A DNA stretch of 64,000 nucleotides. Source: Mesorhizobium sp. L-2-11 (lineage in GTDB: Bacteria > Pseudomonadota > Alphaproteobacteria > Rhizobiales > Rhizobiaceae). Below are positions 44,211 through 53,299 of the stretch, one piece after another. Within the stretch, counting starts at the first letter, position 1. Every line of letters starts with the position of its first letter. Made by a program: the position numbers and the translations under genes. The notes beneath the pieces were generated by a model. The model saw only the letters and a program-made list of their open reading frames with translations. It was not told the DNA's origin and searched no databases. The stretch covers positions 2,310,001 through 2,374,000 of the forward strand of contig NZ_AP023257.1 in NCBI RefSeq assembly GCF_016756595.1, in the 5' to 3' direction.

Positions 44211-45293
44211 CTAACTCACAGCGATGCGCAGGCCGGTGTCATCGAAAAGATGCAGATGGCTGGTATCGAATTTTAGATCCACCGTGTCGCCGGAAGCCAC
44301 CGGGCATTGTCCGGCGACAACCGCCAGCATGGTCTGGCCGCCGCTTGTTTTGGTGTGGACGATTGTCTCGGAGCCGAGGGCTTCCACCAGCGCGACACGC
44401 GCCGCAACGTCTCCCTTGCCGGCATCGGCGAGGCTGATGTGATGTGGCCGCAGCCCGAGCGTCACGTCGCCATTGGCCGCGCCGACGTTCCCGTCGATCT
44501 CGAATCCAGCTGAACCGTCCAGCGTGAGGCTTGACCGGCCAGTGCCCCCGGGTGCCACCTTTACCGGCAGGAAGTTCATACGCGGCGCACCGATGAAACC
44601 GGCGACGAACTGATTGGCCGGATGATTGTAGAGGTCGAGCGGCGTGCCGATCTGCTCGATGCGGCCGGCGCGCAGCACGACGATGCGGTCGGCAAGCGTC
44701 ATCGCCTCGATCTGGTCGTGCGTGACATAGACCATCGTCGCCGAGAGCCGCTCGTGCAGGGCGGCCAGTTCGGCGCGTGTCGAGATGCGCAGCTCGGCGT
44801 CGAGATTGGACAGCGGCTCGTCAAGCAGGAAAGCGGTTGGATTGCGCACGATGGCGCGGCCGATCGCGACGCGCTGGCGCTGGCCGCCGGAGAGCTGGCC
44901 GGGGCGCCGGTCGAGATACGGCGCGATTTCCAGCATCCGCGCGGCTTCGGCGATGCGCGCATCGATTTCGGCACGCGCCATACGGGCGTTCTCCAGTCCG
45001 AAGGCCAGGTTCTGGCGCACGCTCATGTGCGGGTAAAGCGCGTAGGACTGGAACACCATCGCCAATCCCCTGTCGGCGGCCGGAACCGTGGTCACGTCCT
45101 TGCCGTCGATCGCGATGGCGCCGCCTGTCGGCCGATCAAGCCCGGCGATGAGCCGCAGCAGCGTGGACTTGCCGCAGCCGGAGGGGCCGACGAAGACGAT
45201 CAGCTCGCCGTCAAGGATATTGAGATTTATGTCGTGCAGTACGCCGACCTTGCCGAAAGCCCTCGATACGCCGGTGAGTGTGATCTGGCTCAT
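44211..45293 (-). CDS. Sugar ABC transporter ATP-binding protein (MalK/UgpC type)
   Basis: A 360-residue ATPase: Walker A GPSGCGKST, signature LSGGQRQR, Walker [12 protein letters not shown], switch His in YVTHDQIEA, and a C-terminal TOBE domain. It starts at the ATG at 45293; the open frame further upstream is a shadow of the permease gene. It is the last gene of the seven-gene uronate operon and energises import of the oligosaccharide or sugar acid. Confidence 0.93.
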   Translation of the reverse strand: MSQITLTGVSRAFGKVGVLHDINLNILDGELIVFVGPSGCGKSTLLRLIAGLDRPTGGAIAIDGKDVTTVPAADRGLAMVFQSYALYPHMSVRQNLAFGLENARMARAEIDARIAEAARMLEIAPYLDRRPGQLSGGQRQRVAIGRAIVRNPTAFLLDEPLSNLDAELRISTRAELAALHERLSATMVYVTHDQIEAMTLADRIVVLRAGRIEQIGTPLDLYNHPANQFVAGFIGAPRMNFLPVKVAPGGTGRSSLTLDGSAGFEIDGNVGAANGDVTLGLRPHHISLADAGKGDVAARVALVEALGSETIVHTKTSGGQTMLAVVAGQCPVASGDTVDLKFDTSHLHLFDDTGLRIAVS

Positions 45294-45301
45294 GGTAGCC
45301 T

Positions 45302-46354
45302 CTATTTCAGACCGGAGCCGGCAATGCCGGTGGTGATGAAGCGCTGAAGGAATATGAACACCAGCACGACCGGGATCATGGTGACGACGGTCATGGCCAG
45401 GATGTAATGCCATTGCACATTGAGTTGGCCGGCATAGGTGTTGAGGCCAACCTGCAGCGTATAGACCTCCTTGCGCGACAAGACGATCAGTGGCCAGAGG
45501 AAGTCGTTCCAGCGCCAGACCACCGAAAAGATCGCCAGTACCGCCAGCGCGGGGGCGGTCAGCGGCAGGATGATGCGCCAGTAGATCTGCCATTCCGACG
45601 CCTTGTCCATGCGCGCTGCATCGATCAGCTCGTCGGGGATCGTCAGCATGTACTGGCGTAGCATGAAGACGCCCGTGGGCGTCGCCACTGTGGGCAGGAT
45701 CACGCCCCATAGCGAATTGAACAGTCCCATTGCCGAGATGACCGAATAGAGCGGCACCAGAATGACGGAAAGCGGCACCATCAGCGTCGCGACGATGAGC
45801 ATCATCACAGCCGAGCGTCCCCGAAAATTGTACTTCGACAGTGCGAACGCGGCCATCGAATTGGTCAGGAGCGTAATCAGGGTGGCGACCACGGTGACGA
45901 AGACCGAGTTGCGCAGATAGAGGAAGAAGTCAAAGGCGAGGAAAGGCTGGACATAATTGTCGAGCGCGAAGGCGATGCTGCGCTTGGGCGTACGGTTCCG
46001 GATGTTGACACGAATGATCTCGCCCGGGTTGGCGGGATCGACCATCTGCGCGACGGTGCCGAGGCGGCGCACTTCGGCGAGCACGCGCACGCTGCCGTCG
46101 TCATTGCGCACTTCGAAGAGCGGCAGCGGCTTCTCGTAACCCTCCACAATCGCTTCGGCGGTGACATAGGGCAAAATAGTCGGCGGGAACTCCGCCAGCG
46201 CCGCAGGCGTCTTGAACGAGGAGTTGACCAGCCAGAGCGCCGGGCCGAACATGACAAGCAGCCCGCCGATCAGCCAGAACCAGGTGAAAACGTCGGTCCA
46301 GTGCCAGCCGGCGCCGCCGCGCCGGCGGAACAGAAATTCCGCAACCCTGCTCAT
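45302..46354 (-). CDS. Sugar ABC transporter permease (MalG type) with a periplasmic insert
   Basis: A 350-residue membrane protein. After the first membrane segment (about residues 23-45) comes an insert of about 80 residues (ILPYVTAEAIVEGYEKPLPL through IIRVNIRNRTPK) before the remaining segments; ordinary MalG-type permeases have only a short loop here. The EAA loop is IDAARMDKASEWQIYWRIIL. The insert probably faces the periplasm and may contact the binding protein. The start overlaps the preceding permease stop by 4 bp. Confidence 0.9.
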   Translation of the reverse strand: MSRVAEFLFRRRGGAGWHWTDVFTWFWLIGGLLVMFGPALWLVNSSFKTPAALAEFPPTILPYVTAEAIVEGYEKPLPLFEVRNDDGSVRVLAEVRRLGTVAQMVDPANPGEIIRVNIRNRTPKRSIAFALDNYVQPFLAFDFFLYLRNSVFVTVVATLITLLTNSMAAFALSKYNFRGRSAVMMLIVATLMVPLSVILVPLYSVISAMGLFNSLWGVILPTVATPTGVFMLRQYMLTIPDELIDAARMDKASEWQIYWRIILPLTAPALAVLAIFSVVWRWNDFLWPLIVLSRKEVYTLQVGLNTYAGQLNVQWHYILAMTVVTMIPVVLVFIFLQRFITTGIAGSGLK

Positions 46355-47376
46355 CGCATTTTGCCCCGCTGCTCGTTGCGCCTTGCGATGCCCAGCTGGA
46401 TCAAGGTCAGCACGACCAGCACCGCTCCCATGAGGATCGAGGCCGCGGAGGCGAGCCCCGGATTGCGCAGCATCGAGGCGAAGCCGACCTCGTAGATGTA
46501 CTGCGTGAGGAACAGCGTGCTGGTGCCGGGACCGCCTCCGGTCAGCACATAGACCTCGTCGAATATCTGCACGGCGCGGATGAGTGTCAGCACCAGCACG
46601 ACCAGGAGGTTGGGCGCCAGCAAGGGCAGCGTTATGCGCCAGAAGACGCGCATGGGCCGGGTGCCGTCCATCTCAGCGGCCTCATAGAGGTCTTTCGGAA
46701 TGGCCTGAAGGCCGGCGAGAAGGATCAGCGCATAGAAGCCGACATGGGCCCAGACCGACACCATGATCGTCGCCGTGAAGGCCCAGTTGCGCTCCACCAG
46801 CCAGTTGACCGGGGTTCCGCCCGCCTCGAACACCATTAGGTTGAGCAGTCCCTGCCGCTGCAGAATCCAGCGCCAGATGAGACCGACCACTACCGGCGAC
46901 AAAAGCACCGGGAAGAAGAACACGGCGCGCCAGAAACTGCGCGCACGCAACTCACGGTTGAGTACGAGTGCGGTGACAAGCGCCACGGCGACCATCATCG
47001 CCACTTGCAGCACGACGAAGGCCAGGGTGTTCCAAACCGCGATCCAGAACAGGTCCTCGGTGCAGCTCTTCGGATCGAGATAGCTGCCGCAGCTGAACAG
47101 CCGCCCATACTGATCGGCGCCGACGAAGGTGCGGTCGCCGAGGAACAGCGCCCCGCCACCGGTCATCGAATAGAGGATGTTGATAACCAGCGGAAACAGC
47201 ACGAAAATGCCGAACACCAGCATGTTCGGCGCCAGGAAGAACACGGCCATGCCGTTGCTGCCCGTGCGCCGTTGCAACATGCGCAGCGGCGCATCGAAAA
47301 CATTCGCAAGCCAGCCGACCGGCGCCAGGATCATGGCGCCGGCGCGGGTTGCTATGCCGTTTCGGACGTCTGCCAT
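46351..47376 (-). CDS. Sugar ABC transporter permease (MalF type)
   Basis: A 341-residue membrane protein with about six membrane segments and the EAA loop DLYEAAEMDGTRPMRVFWRI. A periplasmic loop between the first two segments carries two Cys (FSCGSYLDPKSCTED) that could form a disulfide. It is coupled by a 4-bp overlap to the MalG-type partner and follows the binding-protein gene by 15 bp. Confidence 0.91.
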   Translation of the reverse strand: MADVRNGIATRAGAMILAPVGWLANVFDAPLRMLQRRTGSNGMAVFFLAPNMLVFGIFVLFPLVINILYSMTGGGALFLGDRTFVGADQYGRLFSCGSYLDPKSCTEDLFWIAVWNTLAFVVLQVAMMVAVALVTALVLNRELRARSFWRAVFFFPVLLSPVVVGLIWRWILQRQGLLNLMVFEAGGTPVNWLVERNWAFTATIMVSVWAHVGFYALILLAGLQAIPKDLYEAAEMDGTRPMRVFWRITLPLLAPNLLVVLVLTLIRAVQIFDEVYVLTGGGPGTSTLFLTQYIYEVGFASMLRNPGLASAASILMGAVLVVLTLIQLGIARRNEQRGKMR

Positions 47377-47391
47377 GACACTGCCGCGACG

Positions 47392-48654
47392 CTACTTCGA
47401 TGCCTCGGCCACCTGTGCCTTGATATCCTCGTCGATGCGGACGAAAGCCTCGTCGAGCTTCAGCTCGCCGGCCATGACCTGACTGATGCGGGTCACCAGC
47501 GCGCCATAAACCGGAGTTCCCCATTTCCATGCCGGCAGGGCGGCGGCATTCGGCGCGATCTTGTCCGATGCCTTCAGGAAGGCTTCGAGCGACGCCTTGA
47601 CGTTCTCGTCATCGGTCTTGTAATCGATCTTGCCGGCGAGAACGCCCTTGTGTGCGGGCAGGAACAGGGTGCGCTCGGTGAATTCGCGCATGATGTCCTC
47701 GCGGCCCAGGAAGTCCATCACCTTGCCGACTTCAGCGGCGTTCTTCGTGTATTTGACGGCGACCAGTGCGGCGCCGCCCGGCATGCCGGTGCAGGCGGCG
47801 GGCCCGCACGGCGAGCCCGTCGCCACCCAGTCGAAGTTCTTGCCGATCTTGCTGGCGAGGTTGGCAACCTGCCAACTGCCCGAATAATAGTAGGCAATCT
47901 GCCCATTGATGAAGTCGTCGGCCCCGGCGCGATAGGTGGTGCCCGACGCCGACACCCAGATTTCCTTGTTCATGCGGCCGTCGGCAACCCAATTGACCAG
48001 CTTTTCGGCGAAGGCTTTCGTGCCGGCGTCGATCGGCGCCGGCAGTCGATCAGCGCCGATGTAATTGGCGCCATAAGAAATGGTCGCCGCCGAGATACGA
48101 TGGCCGCTGCGATCGATGGCAAAGGCAGCATTGAGCTGCTGGCTCTGCTGCACCTTGCCGGCGGCATCGATCCATTCGTCCCAGGTTGCGGTGTCGGCGG
48201 GGATCGGCACGCCGGCCTGTTCGAAAAGCGTCTTGTTGACGAAGCCGCCGGTCAGCGTGATCTGGGTCATGAAGCCCGGAATTATCTTGGAACCGTCAGG
48301 GCGCATCCAGTCGAACTGGTCGCCGAAATTCGTCTGCCAGTATGCCGGATCGGCAACCACAGGCGTCAGGTCGAGCCAATGATCGGCGAGTTCCTTGATG
48401 TTGGTGACGCGGGCGATATCGGGACCCCGTCCCGCCTCGAGTTCGACCGGAAGCTGCTCCTGGACAACCTTGTAGGCGACATTGTCGAGAATGACGTTGA
48501 TGTCCGGATTGTCTTTCATGAAGCGGTTGAGCAGGTCCTGTATCACCTCGCCCTCGACGCCGTCCGAGTACCACATCACGCGAACGTCGCCTGCGAACGC
48601 GGTCGACGACAGAAGGCCAGCCGAAAGGCCCAGGATTATCGAATTCATTCTCAT
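47392..48654 (-). CDS. Sugar ABC transporter substrate-binding protein
   Basis: A 420-residue family-1 extracellular binding protein with a signal peptide (hydrophobic core LGLSAGLLSSTAFAG). Typical segments are VRVMWYSDGVEGEVIQDLLN, FVNKTLFEQAGVPIPADTAT and IAYYYSGSWQVANLASKIGK. Located between the 841-residue protein gene and the permease genes in an operon with KduI and a GH105 hydrolase, it probably binds an unsaturated or saturated uronate-containing oligosaccharide. Confidence 0.91.
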   Translation of the reverse strand: MRMNSIILGLSAGLLSSTAFAGDVRVMWYSDGVEGEVIQDLLNRFMKDNPDINVILDNVAYKVVQEQLPVELEAGRGPDIARVTNIKELADHWLDLTPVVADPAYWQTNFGDQFDWMRPDGSKIIPGFMTQITLTGGFVNKTLFEQAGVPIPADTATWDEWIDAAGKVQQSQQLNAAFAIDRSGHRISAATISYGANYIGADRLPAPIDAGTKAFAEKLVNWVADGRMNKEIWVSASGTTYRAGADDFINGQIAYYYSGSWQVANLASKIGKNFDWVATGSPCGPAACTGMPGGAALVAVKYTKNAAEVGKVMDFLGREDIMREFTERTLFLPAHKGVLAGKIDYKTDDENVKASLEAFLKASDKIAPNAAALPAWKWGTPVYGALVTRISQVMAGELKLDEAFVRIDEDIKAQVAEASK

Positions 48655-48736
48655 GGTTCACTCCTCCGCTTTTGCGGTCTTCACCGCTTGATTGTCGCTG
48701 TCCGAACTGCTTGTCGGGCTCCTTTTGATCCGTTCC

Positions 48737-51262
48737 TCACCTGGTTGCGATGGCGTCGGCTGTGAAGAACGTGGCTTCGCCCGTCACCTGCCAGTCGGCC
48801 GGGTCGATGACACGACCCTCAGCCTCCATGCGGCCATCCGAATGGAACAGCACGTCGCCATATTCCGGGTCATTGACATGCAGAAGGTCGTTTTTTCCGT
48901 GGCCGAGCGCGAGCTGAGAAAACTGCGCCTCGAACTCCTCCAGCGACCCATATTGCCGGCGCCGGCCCAAGCGGATGATCCATGCGGCTTGATGGCCCGG
49001 CACGCGCAGCTCGTTTCCAGCGGTCGGCCCGCGGCCGACAAGCTCGAAGGCGCTGTCGGCCTTCAGCATCGCGAACCCGTCGCCGCCGCGCGCCGAAGCG
49101 ATGTGTTCCTTGACCCACGCCTCGTCGAACGCGCTCTGTGGGAACCAGACATGGGTAAAGTCGGGTTGCTCGGCAGCGCAGCTGAACAACACAACTGCCA
49201 GGTCGCGGTATTGATGCACGCGCGGCAGAGATCCGCAGCCGCCCCAGTAGGATGGCCGGCCATAGCCCGAATGAATCGTCTCGCCCGGATGGTTGATCCA
49301 TATCTGCGCGTCGGGATTGCCGCCGAGGCGCAGGTGCAGCACCGTTTCCTGATAACCCCATTCGTTCCAGCGATAGGCTGCCGCGCTTCCCATGGCGAAA
49401 TCGCGGGTCTTGTAGTGGTAGAGCTTGGCGATCCGGTTCTGGCCCTGCGCGAAGCACCATTCCTGCGCGTCGTCGCCCGCCATGCAAGCGATGCCGGTCA
49501 GCTCTTGCGGGACGTCGAGCCCATGGTCGCGCAGGCAGAGCGCTAGCTGCGGCAGGGCGTGGAAGCGCATGCCGTAGAAACCTTTGCCCCACAGCATGCG
49601 TGCAATGCCGGAAAGTTCCAGCGAACAAGCGGCGCGCAGCGTGTGCTCGTAGGAGCGTCCCTGCGCGCCGGTAAGCATGCCCTGCTGAGCCGAGCGGGCG
49701 ACGATCTCGAGCAGGCGGTTGATCGCAGCCCCGGCGCGCCGGCGGACGTCGGCATCTGGCCCAAGCGCGTAAAGGATCGTCAATCCCTTGAGATCGATCG
49801 GGAAATAAGGGGCGGAGTTGAATTCCGCCATTTCCCATGCCTCGAAATGATCGAGCCAGGCGCGCACCCGCGCAAGGCCCACGGTCGACTGCTCCGCGCC
49901 GGTGCGCCCCGAGCGGACAAAGCGGGCGTCGGGCAAGAGATGGCCGCCGAGATAAGCCGCGGTGTGAAACAGAAGCGCATGGTTTTCGGAGAAGTACCAC
50001 TGCACGTCGTTGCCCGGCTCATCCATCCAATAGCGGTAATTGAGGATCGCCTCGTCAATGCGGTGACGCAGATCAACCGCGATCGAGTTGCCGTAGGCAT
50101 GACGGCACCAGAGCAGTGGAACCAGGATGAAATCGGCGCAGTCGTGGCAATCTTCGATCGCCGGCAGTGCAGCAGCAATGATGGCGTCGGTTTCAGCGCC
50201 GCCGCGGCCGGTCGCCAGCCGCGCCAGCGCCCGCACGGTATCGGCCTCCGCGAAGTTGGAGACCTCTTCCAGGGCTTCGCCGATCCGGTCGGCAAGGATG
50301 GCAGGGGCGCGGCCCTGACGCGCCGCATGACAGATCTCCACGCCGAAGACCCGCCGGGCAACAAAGCCTGACGACGAGAGCGATACGGCAAAATGCCGGA
50401 AGTCGGCGGGAAGGTCTTCCGTTGCGGCAATCGTGATGCGTCTTGCCCCCGCTTCGACGCGACGGCGGAAGATCACGGGGGCCTCGATCGACATGAAGTC
50501 GCCCTCGATCACGATCGCTACATCCATCGCAACCGGCAGCGCGACATCCGTCACCAGCGCCACTTCGCCGCCGGAATAAAATGGATGCTCGAAATGCATT
50601 GCGTCGAGAGCGGCTTCCATGGCCGCCGCGACGTCGCCTTTGACGGTCGTGGGCAAGACCTGTTCGGCAGCTGGGCCCCGGAGATAGTCGAGTTGGAAGA
50701 AGTAGCGTGCGTCACGCTCGGCGAGGTCGTCGAACCAGATGCTGATCTCGTTGGCGCCGGCGACGAGATCGACCTCGAAATCCTGGGAAGCCTCAAGATT
50801 GCGCCCGTAGGGCGCCATCCAGCCGGCCTCTATCCCGTTGACGAACAGAACGGCGCCGCCGCAGGTGCGCAGCCGCAGCCGCGCCCGGCCGTCCGAGACT
50901 GCGTCGAGCGCGGTACTTGCCCAGGTGGCGACCACGGTCGGGCGGAACCAGAAGCCCGACAGGTCGACGCGCGGCGAGCCGAACGGAAGCCAAACACGGT
51001 CCGGCTCGAACGCGCCCTGCGGCGTGGGCCGTTTCCCGCGGCGTTCAGCGGCAAACTCGGTTCGGCACGGATATTCGTGCGGGATGAAATTCTTGTGCTT
51101 GGTCAGGAAGAAGAAGGGGTCCATCTCCCCTTGCATCGGCCGATCTGCAACATCGTAGCGCTGCTCAGACGTCGTGCCGACGAGCCAATAAGCGACGGGG
51201 CCACCGAGCGCGAGCGGCCGGCGCAGCGCAAGATCATGCGTAATCGGTTCCACGGTGTTCAT
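48737..51262 (-). CDS. Unrecognised 841-residue protein in the uronate operon (probable carbohydrate-active enzyme)
   Basis: I do not recognise a named family. There is no signal peptide. Residues about 90-190 look like a beta-sandwich of the sugar-binding type (GFWFRPTVVATWASTALDAV, then AVLFVNGIEAGWMAPYGRN). Residues about 330-640 are helix-rich with recurring aromatic/acidic motifs (DVQWYFSENHALLFHTAAYL, WEMAEFNSAPYFPIDLKGL) resembling alpha/alpha-barrel enzymes such as GH88/GH105 or GH154-like proteins. The C-terminus returns to beta-rich sequence. It overlaps kduI by 4 bp, so the two products are probably made together. A cytosolic glycosidase or lyase on imported uronides is the most natural reading, as inference. 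Confidence 0.75.
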   Translation of the reverse strand: MNTVEPITHDLALRRPLALGGPVAYWLVGTTSEQRYDVADRPMQGEMDPFFFLTKHKNFIPHEYPCRTEFAAERRGKRPTPQGAFEPDRVWLPFGSPRVDLSGFWFRPTVVATWASTALDAVSDGRARLRLRTCGGAVLFVNGIEAGWMAPYGRNLEASQDFEVDLVAGANEISIWFDDLAERDARYFFQLDYLRGPAAEQVLPTTVKGDVAAAMEAALDAMHFEHPFYSGGEVALVTDVALPVAMDVAIVIEGDFMSIEAPVIFRRRVEAGARRITIAATEDLPADFRHFAVSLSSSGFVARRVFGVEICHAARQGRAPAILADRIGEALEEVSNFAEADTVRALARLATGRGGAETDAIIAAALPAIEDCHDCADFILVPLLWCRHAYGNSIAVDLRHRIDEAILNYRYWMDEPGNDVQWYFSENHALLFHTAAYLGGHLLPDARFVRSGRTGAEQSTVGLARVRAWLDHFEAWEMAEFNSAPYFPIDLKGLTILYALGPDADVRRRAGAAINRLLEIVARSAQQGMLTGAQGRSYEHTLRAACSLELSGIARMLWGKGFYGMRFHALPQLALCLRDHGLDVPQELTGIACMAGDDAQEWCFAQGQNRIAKLYHYKTRDFAMGSAAAYRWNEWGYQETVLHLRLGGNPDAQIWINHPGETIHSGYGRPSYWGGCGSLPRVHQYRDLAVVLFSCAAEQPDFTHVWFPQSAFDEAWVKEHIASARGGDGFAMLKADSAFELVGRGPTAGNELRVPGHQAAWIIRLGRRRQYGSLEEFEAQFSQLALGHGKNDLLHVNDPEYGDVLFHSDGRMEAEGRVIDPADWQVTGEATFFTADAIATR

Positions 51263-52095
51263 CGCAGTGTCTCAACGGGCACGGGCGACACGTCGTTATA
51301 GGCCTGGTTCTCGCCCGTCATGCCCCAGACGAAGGCGTAGGGCCCGGTTCCGCTGCCCATATGGATCGACCAGGCCGGCGAGATGACACAATCGCCATTG
51401 GCCACGATCAGATGGCGGGTATTGTCCGGCCGTCCCATCAGATGGATCACCCGGTCTTCCGCCGCGAGATCGAAATAGAGATAGGCTTCCATGCGCCGCT
51501 CATGCAGGTGAGGGGGCATGGTATTCCAGACGCTTCCCGCAGCAAGATCCGTGATGCCCATCAGCAGCAGACAGGAAGGCGCGACTTCGGGATGAATGTA
51601 CATGCGCAATGTCCGCTTGTTGGCGCGTCGCTCCTCGCCGAGTTCGAGCGGTTTCGCCTCGGATTTCGTGATCAGCCGATGCTTGATGTCTGCGCCGGCC
51701 GGAACCGAGTTCATATAGAACCAGGCGGGGTGCGCGTCGCTGTCGCTTTCGAGCGTCACTTGTTTCGCGCCGCGCCCGACATAGAGCACATCGCGGTTGG
51801 CGAGCGCGAAGCGCTGCTGGTCGACGCTCACCGTTCCTGCGCCGCCGAGATTGGCAATGCCCATCTCGCGCGCGGTGAACAGATGAGGCGTGCCGACGTC
51901 CGCGCCATCGCCGAAACTCAGCGGCTCTCCGGTTGGGCACGCGCCGCCGACGATCATGCGGTCGACATGGGTGTAAGCGAAGGCGACGCGGCCGGGCTCG
52001 AACAGCCGCTCCACCAGAAACTCCGCGCGTAGCCGTTCCGTCCCGTAGCCATCGATGTCGCCCGGACCGGCGCCGAAGAGAACGCGCATCGTCAT
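51259..52095 (-). CDS. kduI: 5-dehydro-4-deoxy-D-glucuronate isomerase KduI
   Basis: A 278-residue cupin-fold isomerase, the enzyme that converts 5-keto-4-deoxyuronate to 3-deoxy-D-glycero-2,5-hexodiulosonate in pectin and glycosaminoglycan catabolism. The metal-binding set is visible in WNTMPPHLHERRMEAYLYFD, with a further His in SPAWSIHMGSG; VGRGAKQV and FVWGMTGENQAYND are family hallmarks. It overlaps GH105 and the 841-residue gene by 4 bp each. Its presence fixes the operon's substrate class as unsaturated uronides. Confidence 0.94.
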   Translation of the reverse strand: MTMRVLFGAGPGDIDGYGTERLRAEFLVERLFEPGRVAFAYTHVDRMIVGGACPTGEPLSFGDGADVGTPHLFTAREMGIANLGGAGTVSVDQQRFALANRDVLYVGRGAKQVTLESDSDAHPAWFYMNSVPAGADIKHRLITKSEAKPLELGEERRANKRTLRMYIHPEVAPSCLLLMGITDLAAGSVWNTMPPHLHERRMEAYLYFDLAAEDRVIHLMGRPDNTRHLIVANGDCVISPAWSIHMGSGTGPYAFVWGMTGENQAYNDVSPVPVETLR

Positions 52096-53180
52096 GCCGC
52101 CGCCTCGGCAGCTTCGGCATGGATCATCCCCTCGGTGAGGCAGAGGATCGCCAGCGCCTGGCCGTAGCCGGTGGGCTGGATCGGGATGTCGCGGTAGAAT
52201 TGGAGATCATGGCCCATGCGGGTGCCGTAGGAAACGTTTCCGAGCACGCCGTTCTCATCGATGCTGGCCAGCACCGCGTCGAGTGCGCGCCGGCCCGCTG
52301 GACCGCACGCCTTGGGTCCGAAGCCTAGGCGCGCAGCTTTCATGAGACCATAGCCGATGCCGGCGGTGGCCGACATCTCTTCATAGGATGTCGGGTCATC
52401 GAGCAAAGTGTGCCATGCTCCCGATGGCGCCTGCAGGTGCAGCAGCGCTTCGATCTGCGCTTCCAGCACGCCGAGCAGATAGGCTTCGACTGGCTTGCCG
52501 ACACCGCCATTTTCGATCAGGTCGAGGATGCCGACGGTGATCCAGGCGTTGCCGCGAGCCCAGAGAGCGCGGGCAAAATTATGGCGGCCGGCAAATGTCC
52601 AGCCGTGGAACCACAAGCCGGTTTTCGGGTCGGCGAGATAGCGAGCATGGACGAGGAACTGGCGAACAGCTTCGTCGATGCAAGCTTGCCGGCCGGCCGC
52701 GCGTCCGTAGAAAGCGAGGAACAGGCCAGCCATGAACAACGTGTCATCCCACAATTCGTCGTCGTTGATCTTGTCTGAGACATTGTGCTGGAACCCGCCC
52801 TCGGGCGTGCGAGGCATGTCGCGAAGCAGCCTTTCGGCCCATTGGCCGAGAGGCGTTTCCCAGCGCGGATCGCGTGTCTCGCCCCAGAGCAATGCCAGCG
52901 CCATCATCGGTGCGGTGGTGTTGATGTTCATCGGCGGCAGGCCCGCCCTCAAATGGCGGTCGTACCAGTCTTCGATTGTCTTCAGAAGTTTCGGGTCGCG
53001 ATCGTGCCGCCAGAGGCAAACCAGGCCGTAGAGCCCCACACCCTGCGGCCATTCCCAGGAATCGAAGCTGATGTAGTCGCCGGCCGTGCCGTCGAGGTTG
53101 GGCTCGTCGAAACGGCCGTCATGGCGCAGGGCGGTCATGCCGCGCACGAGCAGGTCGAGCTTTGAGCGCATATCTCTCAT
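52092..53180 (-). CDS. GH105-type unsaturated uronyl/rhamnogalacturonyl hydrolase
   Basis: A 362-residue alpha/alpha-barrel hydrolase. The segment DELWDDTLFMAGLFLAFYGR carries the catalytic Asp of GH88/GH105, and RHNFARALWARGNAWITVGI is the second family hallmark. It removes the unsaturated uronic acid left by pectate or rhamnogalacturonan lyases, supplying KduI with substrate. There is no signal peptide, so it acts in the cytosol after import. I chose the ATG at 53180 (GGGAGGAG upstream); a TTG at 53204 is in frame but has no ribosome site. It is the first gene of the operon, divergent from lacI. Confidence 0.9.
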   Translation of the reverse strand: MRDMRSKLDLLVRGMTALRHDGRFDEPNLDGTAGDYISFDSWEWPQGVGLYGLVCLWRHDRDPKLLKTIEDWYDRHLRAGLPPMNINTTAPMMALALLWGETRDPRWETPLGQWAERLLRDMPRTPEGGFQHNVSDKINDDELWDDTLFMAGLFLAFYGRAAGRQACIDEAVRQFLVHARYLADPKTGLWFHGWTFAGRHNFARALWARGNAWITVGILDLIENGGVGKPVEAYLLGVLEAQIEALLHLQAPSGAWHTLLDDPTSYEEMSATAGIGYGLMKAARLGFGPKACGPAGRRALDAVLASIDENGVLGNVSYGTRMGHDLQFYRDIPIQPTGYGQALAILCLTEGMIHAEAAEAAA

Positions 53181-53245
53181 GGACGACGCCACTACTCCTC
53201 CCAAGCTTGCGCGATGTCGGGCAAATGGGTGCCACAGACATTTTT

Positions 53246-53255
53246 ATTGCGCAAT
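53246..53255. promoter_or_regulatory. Candidate LacI-family operator
   Basis: The perfect palindrome ATTGCGCAAT, with the central CG typical of LacI-family operators, stands in AT-rich sequence in the 119 bp between the GH105 gene (minus) and lacI (plus). It could serve both divergent promoters. It is short and is the only such site seen. Confidence 0.45.
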
Positions 53256-53299
53256 CTGAAAATTTTTTGCAGCATGAAGGCCTGGTGAGGAAACAGCCG

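Noticed and set aside
47005..48765. 586-codon plus-strand frame opposite the uronate binding-protein gene
   Set aside because: Shadow of the real gene: biased composition, no ribosome site and no recognisable motifs.
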